DNA from: Candidatus Scalindua sp.
GTDB lineage: Bacteria > Planctomycetota > Brocadiia > Brocadiales > Scalinduaceae
Length of the DNA: 64,000 nt
Reading direction: 5' to 3'
NCBI GenBank assembly: GCA_021776915.1
Contig: JAIQZU010000008.1
Span: 18,512 to 82,511, forward strand
Position 1 is the stretch's first letter. The number at the start of each line of letters is the position of its first letter. The notes under the pieces were generated by a model. It was not told where the DNA came from and did not search any database. It was given only the letters and a program-made list of their open reading frames with translations. Positions 61,344 to 64,000 of this stretch are shown here, piece after piece. Position numbers and translations under genes: made by a program.

Positions 61344-62684
61344 GCTACTAATATGCAATTTGTCCTTGTGGTTTTCATCCTTCTCTTTTACAAAACATAA
61401 AAGCACAATTCCTATAATAAAGAAGCCGACCAGTGACAAAATTGCAAGACGGGATGTCCCTGTAATCTGACGAATAATGCCAAATACAAAAGGCCCCCAT
61501 ATAGCCGAAAATTTCTCAAAAACAGAATAAAAGCCAAAAAACTCAGCCGATTCTTTCACGGGGATCATTGAACCATATAAAGACCTGCTTATGGCTTGGG
61601 AACCGCCTAGAACCAAACCTACTGCCATCCCCAAAATCCAGAAATCAAGTGCACTGGTCATAAGATATGCATAGCACAATATGCCCAACCAGAGAAACAG
61701 GACAAAAATCAATATTCTTTTCGAACCTAAGGTTTTGGCAATACGGCTAAATAACAGTGCGCCACCTATCCCTATAAATTGTACCAGTAAAAGTGTACCC
61801 ATTAGGGTTTCGTTCTTAAGATCCAGTTCATCCTTTCCATAAATGGCCGCCATCCTGATAACGGTATGGATGCCGTCATTATAGAACATAAAGGCAATCA
61901 GGAAGATAGTAAGGTTCCGGTGCTTCCTTGCATTCAAAATAGTGCGCCATGTTCGAGATGTACCGAATCTTATATAGCTCCATGAATTGTTCTTGCCTCG
62001 ATATTGTTGAGGCGAGGTACTGTTATTCCGGGGTTCTTGCAGCCAGACAAGAGTGATTATAGAAAAGCCTGCCCACCAGACTCCTGAAAACAACAAGCTT
62101 ATTCTTACTGCCATTGTTTTTTCAATGCCGATCTTATTGTGGGCAAGGATTAAGATTATGCAGATTAAGAACTGCATGCCTCCTCCCAGGTATCCATATG
62201 CATAACCTCTGCCTGAAACCTGATCAATCTCACTCCTTATGGTAATATGAGGCAGAAAAGAGTCATAAAAAATATTTGCACTGATAAAACAGGTATTCGC
62301 AAGAAAAAAGAAAATCATCGTCATCCACACATCACCACTTTGACTGAAAAACAAGAGTGTGGTAAAAAGGCTGCCTCCAAAACAGAAGGTCATCAAAAAC
62401 CTCTTTTTTGATTCTGCAATATCTGCGATTGCACCAAGGATAGGGGCCGTCAAGAACACGAAGAGAGCTGTTGTTCCGGATAGAAATCCCCATAGTGTGG
62501 TCGCGTTGGTTGGTATTTCGGTGCCACCGAATCTGAAAGTCCATCCGCCTTGAGGGACAATAACTGTGGCAAAGTATATGGGCAAGAGGGCGGCTATAAT
62601 GGTTGTTGCAAAAGCAGAATTAGCCCAATCATACATATACCACGCAAAGATATTTTTTTCTTTCCGGCTCTTCATGGAAATCAT
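61332..62684 (-). CDS. MFS transporter of the UMF1 (Atg22-like) family
   Basis: A 450-residue permease of about 12 helices starting KNIFAWYMYDWANSAFATTI, the well-known opening of UMF1/Atg22-like transporters. The cytoplasmic loop LGAIADIAESKKRFLM matches the MFS motif between TM2 and TM3. GLVLGGSQAISRSLYGSMIP and FFGFYSVFEKFSAIWGPFVF are also family signatures. Fungal relatives export vacuolar amino acids. Bacterial substrates are unknown. It is a single gene. Confidence 0.88.
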   Translation of the reverse strand: MISMKSRKEKNIFAWYMYDWANSAFATTIIAALLPIYFATVIVPQGGWTFRFGGTEIPTNATTLWGFLSGTTALFVFLTAPILGAIADIAESKKRFLMTFCFGGSLFTTLLFFSQSGDVWMTMIFFFLANTCFISANIFYDSFLPHITIRSEIDQVSGRGYAYGYLGGGMQFLICIILILAHNKIGIEKTMAVRISLLFSGVWWAGFSIITLVWLQEPRNNSTSPQQYRGKNNSWSYIRFGTSRTWRTILNARKHRNLTIFLIAFMFYNDGIHTVIRMAAIYGKDELDLKNETLMGTLLLVQFIGIGGALLFSRIAKTLGSKRILIFVLFLWLGILCYAYLMTSALDFWILGMAVGLVLGGSQAISRSLYGSMIPVKESAEFFGFYSVFEKFSAIWGPFVFGIIRQITGTSRLAILSLVGFFIIGIVLLCFVKEKDENHKDKLHISSGNL

Positions 62685-62846
62685 TACTAAAAAAGGGTTT
62701 TTACAGCAAAAATCTGTGAAAACATAATCTCTTTACAATCTTGTTAGAAAATAGTAGATTTCACAATGAAAGATTTATCTGTAAATGCTAGTCAGAATTA
62801 TAGTCAATTTCACACAGTTATCATCTGAAAAATAAGAGTTGAGAAT

Positions 62847-63623
62847 ATGAATAAAAAGAAGTATGAGAGTAAAGACGTTGTTTCAAGCTATATCAAAATG
62901 ACATTACAGAATCCTGAAGTGATGATTCTTGTAAAACACAGGGAGAGCATTGTAAATAAACACATACTAGACATCGGATGCGGCAGCGGCAGGACAACAG
63001 CGATTTTAAAGAATCTGAGCAGTGGTTATATAGGCATAGATTACTCAATGACAATGATAGAATCGTGCAGAGAAAGATTTAAAGACGTCAGTTTTGCCCG
63101 TGGTGATGTGAGGGAAATGAATGAATTTGATGACGGAGAATTTGATTTCATAATGTTCTCATTTAACGGCCTTGATTCAATTAATCACGAGGACAGGCTT
63201 AAAGGTCTGCGAGAGATACGCAGGGTACTCAAGCAGGATGGACTGTTTGTCTTCTCTTCACATAATAGAAATCATCGATATGCAATCTCACGTCCAAAAA
63301 TGAAATTTTCAGCGCCGCCGAGTAAGCAAGCCGGGAATTTTATAAGATTTATCAAGTCCACGCGTAACCGCCTAAGGAACAGAAACTATCAGGTGTTTAA
63401 TGAGCAATATGCAATCATAAACGATGTAGCACATAACTATGCCATGCTGACGTATTATATTGATAAAGTGAATCAGGTAAAACAACTTGAAGATACGGGT
63501 TTTGAGACAATCGAAATGTATGATACTCCCGGCAATATGCTGAATCTTGATAGTGACGATAAGGACAGTGCGTGGATTTATTACGTAGCGAGAAAGAAGA
63601 AACTGTTAACAAATTACGAGTAA
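62847..63623 (+). CDS. Class I SAM-dependent methyltransferase
   Basis: A 258-residue enzyme. Motif I is HILDIGCGSGRTTAILKNLS, motif II is YIGIDYSMTMIESC, and the acidic residue before motif III is in VSFARGDVREMNEFDDGEFD. LKGLREIRRVLKQDGLFVFS follows. The fold is that of the Methyltransf_11/25 group. The substrate is unknown and the neighbours give no hint. The start ATG 62847 has a modest ribosome-binding site (AAGAGTTGAGAAT). Confidence 0.88.
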   Translation: MNKKKYESKDVVSSYIKMTLQNPEVMILVKHRESIVNKHILDIGCGSGRTTAILKNLSSGYIGIDYSMTMIESCRERFKDVSFARGDVREMNEFDDGEFDFIMFSFNGLDSINHEDRLKGLREIRRVLKQDGLFVFSSHNRNHRYAISRPKMKFSAPPSKQAGNFIRFIKSTRNRLRNRNYQVFNEQYAIINDVAHNYAMLTYYIDKVNQVKQLEDTGFETIEMYDTPGNMLNLDSDDKDSAWIYYVARKKKLLTNYE

Positions 63624-63639
63624 TCTCTGGTCTATTACC

Positions 63640-64000
63640 TTATTCGGTCAGTTTGAGTTTGGCGGCCTTTTCATATGCCTTAACGGCTCTATCGTGGCGC
63701 CCCAAACCGTCAAGAGAGATCCCTATTCTGTGCCATGTATTATGATCAGCGGGGTTTATCATAATTGCCTGATCAAATGAAGAAATAGCCTCCTCGTGGC
63801 GATTAAGTTTGCCAAGAACAATACCCTTTTGATACCAGGCCTCATGACCATCTAAAGGAACAAAGGGGTCACCCATTAGTAGGCTCCTGTCAAGCACAAA
63901 AGACCTCCCTTGCACAAAAATATCAGCTTTTTTTGCGTTATCAATTTCGATGATAACAGGGATTTCAGATTGAGGGTTTTTGTAATTGATGTGGAAGGCT
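63640..64000 (-). CDS. TPR-repeat protein (5' part beyond window)
   Basis: The minus-strand frame is open to the window end. The visible 119 residues begin FHINYKNPQSEIPVIIEIDN and include two TPR units (WYQKGIVLGKLNRHEEAISS FDQAIMINP; WHRIGISLDGLGRHDRAVKA YEKAAKL), ending KLTE. An internal GTG at 63915 could be mistaken for a start, but the frame continues upstream with protein-like sequence. The function depends on the missing N-terminal part. Confidence 0.8.
   Translation of the reverse strand, partial: AFHINYKNPQSEIPVIIEIDNAKKADIFVQGRSFVLDRSLLMGDPFVPLDGHEAWYQKGIVLGKLNRHEEAISSFDQAIMINPADHNTWHRIGISLDGLGRHDRAVKAYEKAAKLKLTE

Overview
The window (about 40% GC by eye) looks like part of the chromosome of a Gram-negative, probably autotrophic bacterium. 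It encodes outer-membrane porins, a phosphate-binding lipoprotein, inorganic-carbon transporters and several large ion-translocating membrane complexes. The style of the SulP transporters, the many short palindromic repeats and the small hitch-hiking genes (four-helix-bundle, GxxExxY) would fit a planctomycete, possibly of the anammox group. That is an inference from general appearance, not from a marker gene. I saw no rRNA, tRNA, CRISPR array, transposase or phage genes.

Layout. 1-2314 (minus): a universal stress protein cut by the window edge, a CBS-domain protein, a small membrane protein and an Lrp-like regulator. 3124-12957 (plus): an inorganic-carbon block with a DUF3034-type outer-membrane protein, a SulP anion transporter with STAS and PII-like C-terminal domains, dabB (NuoL-like, with an extra NuoM-like half), dabA (DUF2309) and the 3' remnant of a beta-carbonic anhydrase. 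13050-20632 (minus): six genes of a complex I/hydrogenase-4-like module. Its large subunit has lost all four Ni-Fe cysteines and its small subunit has lost three of the four cluster ligands, so it is an energy-converting-hydrogenase-related (Ehr) complex that appears redox-dead. 21000-22937 (minus): a second SulP-STAS-PII transporter of exactly the same length as the first. 24120-33247 (plus): an Mrp-type cation/proton antiporter operon with three NuoL/M/N-like subunits, interrupted by small hitch-hiker genes and repeats.

33536-46503 (minus): NhaD Na+/H+ antiporter, ACR3 arsenite exporter, PhoU, PstBACS, an OprP-like porin, a soluble histidine kinase, then PhoR and PhoB. Three sets of 11-bp-phased repeats (TGTTAAT/GGTTAAT), each followed by a -10-like hexamer on the minus strand, look like PhoB-controlled promoters. 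47067-53894: a DksA/TraR-type zinc-finger protein, a coiled-coil protein with a GAF-GAF-PAS-adenylate cyclase, and two sensor kinases. 54014-64000: a flavoprotein oxidoreductase, thioredoxin reductase, a four-helix-bundle hitch-hiker, an M20 peptidase beside an ATP-grasp ligase, an HD-GYP protein with an unknown partner, a UMF1-type MFS transporter, a methyltransferase and a partial TPR protein.

Working together: two PII-tagged SulP carriers, DabAB and two antiporter-like membrane complexes (Ehr and Mrp), with NhaD close by, suggest a locus in which Na+/H+ gradients and bicarbonate/CO2 uptake are coupled. The Ehr module between the two carriers is the most interesting candidate for an undescribed function. 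Intergenic DNA is rich in dispersed palindromes, several sharing the same flanking motif.
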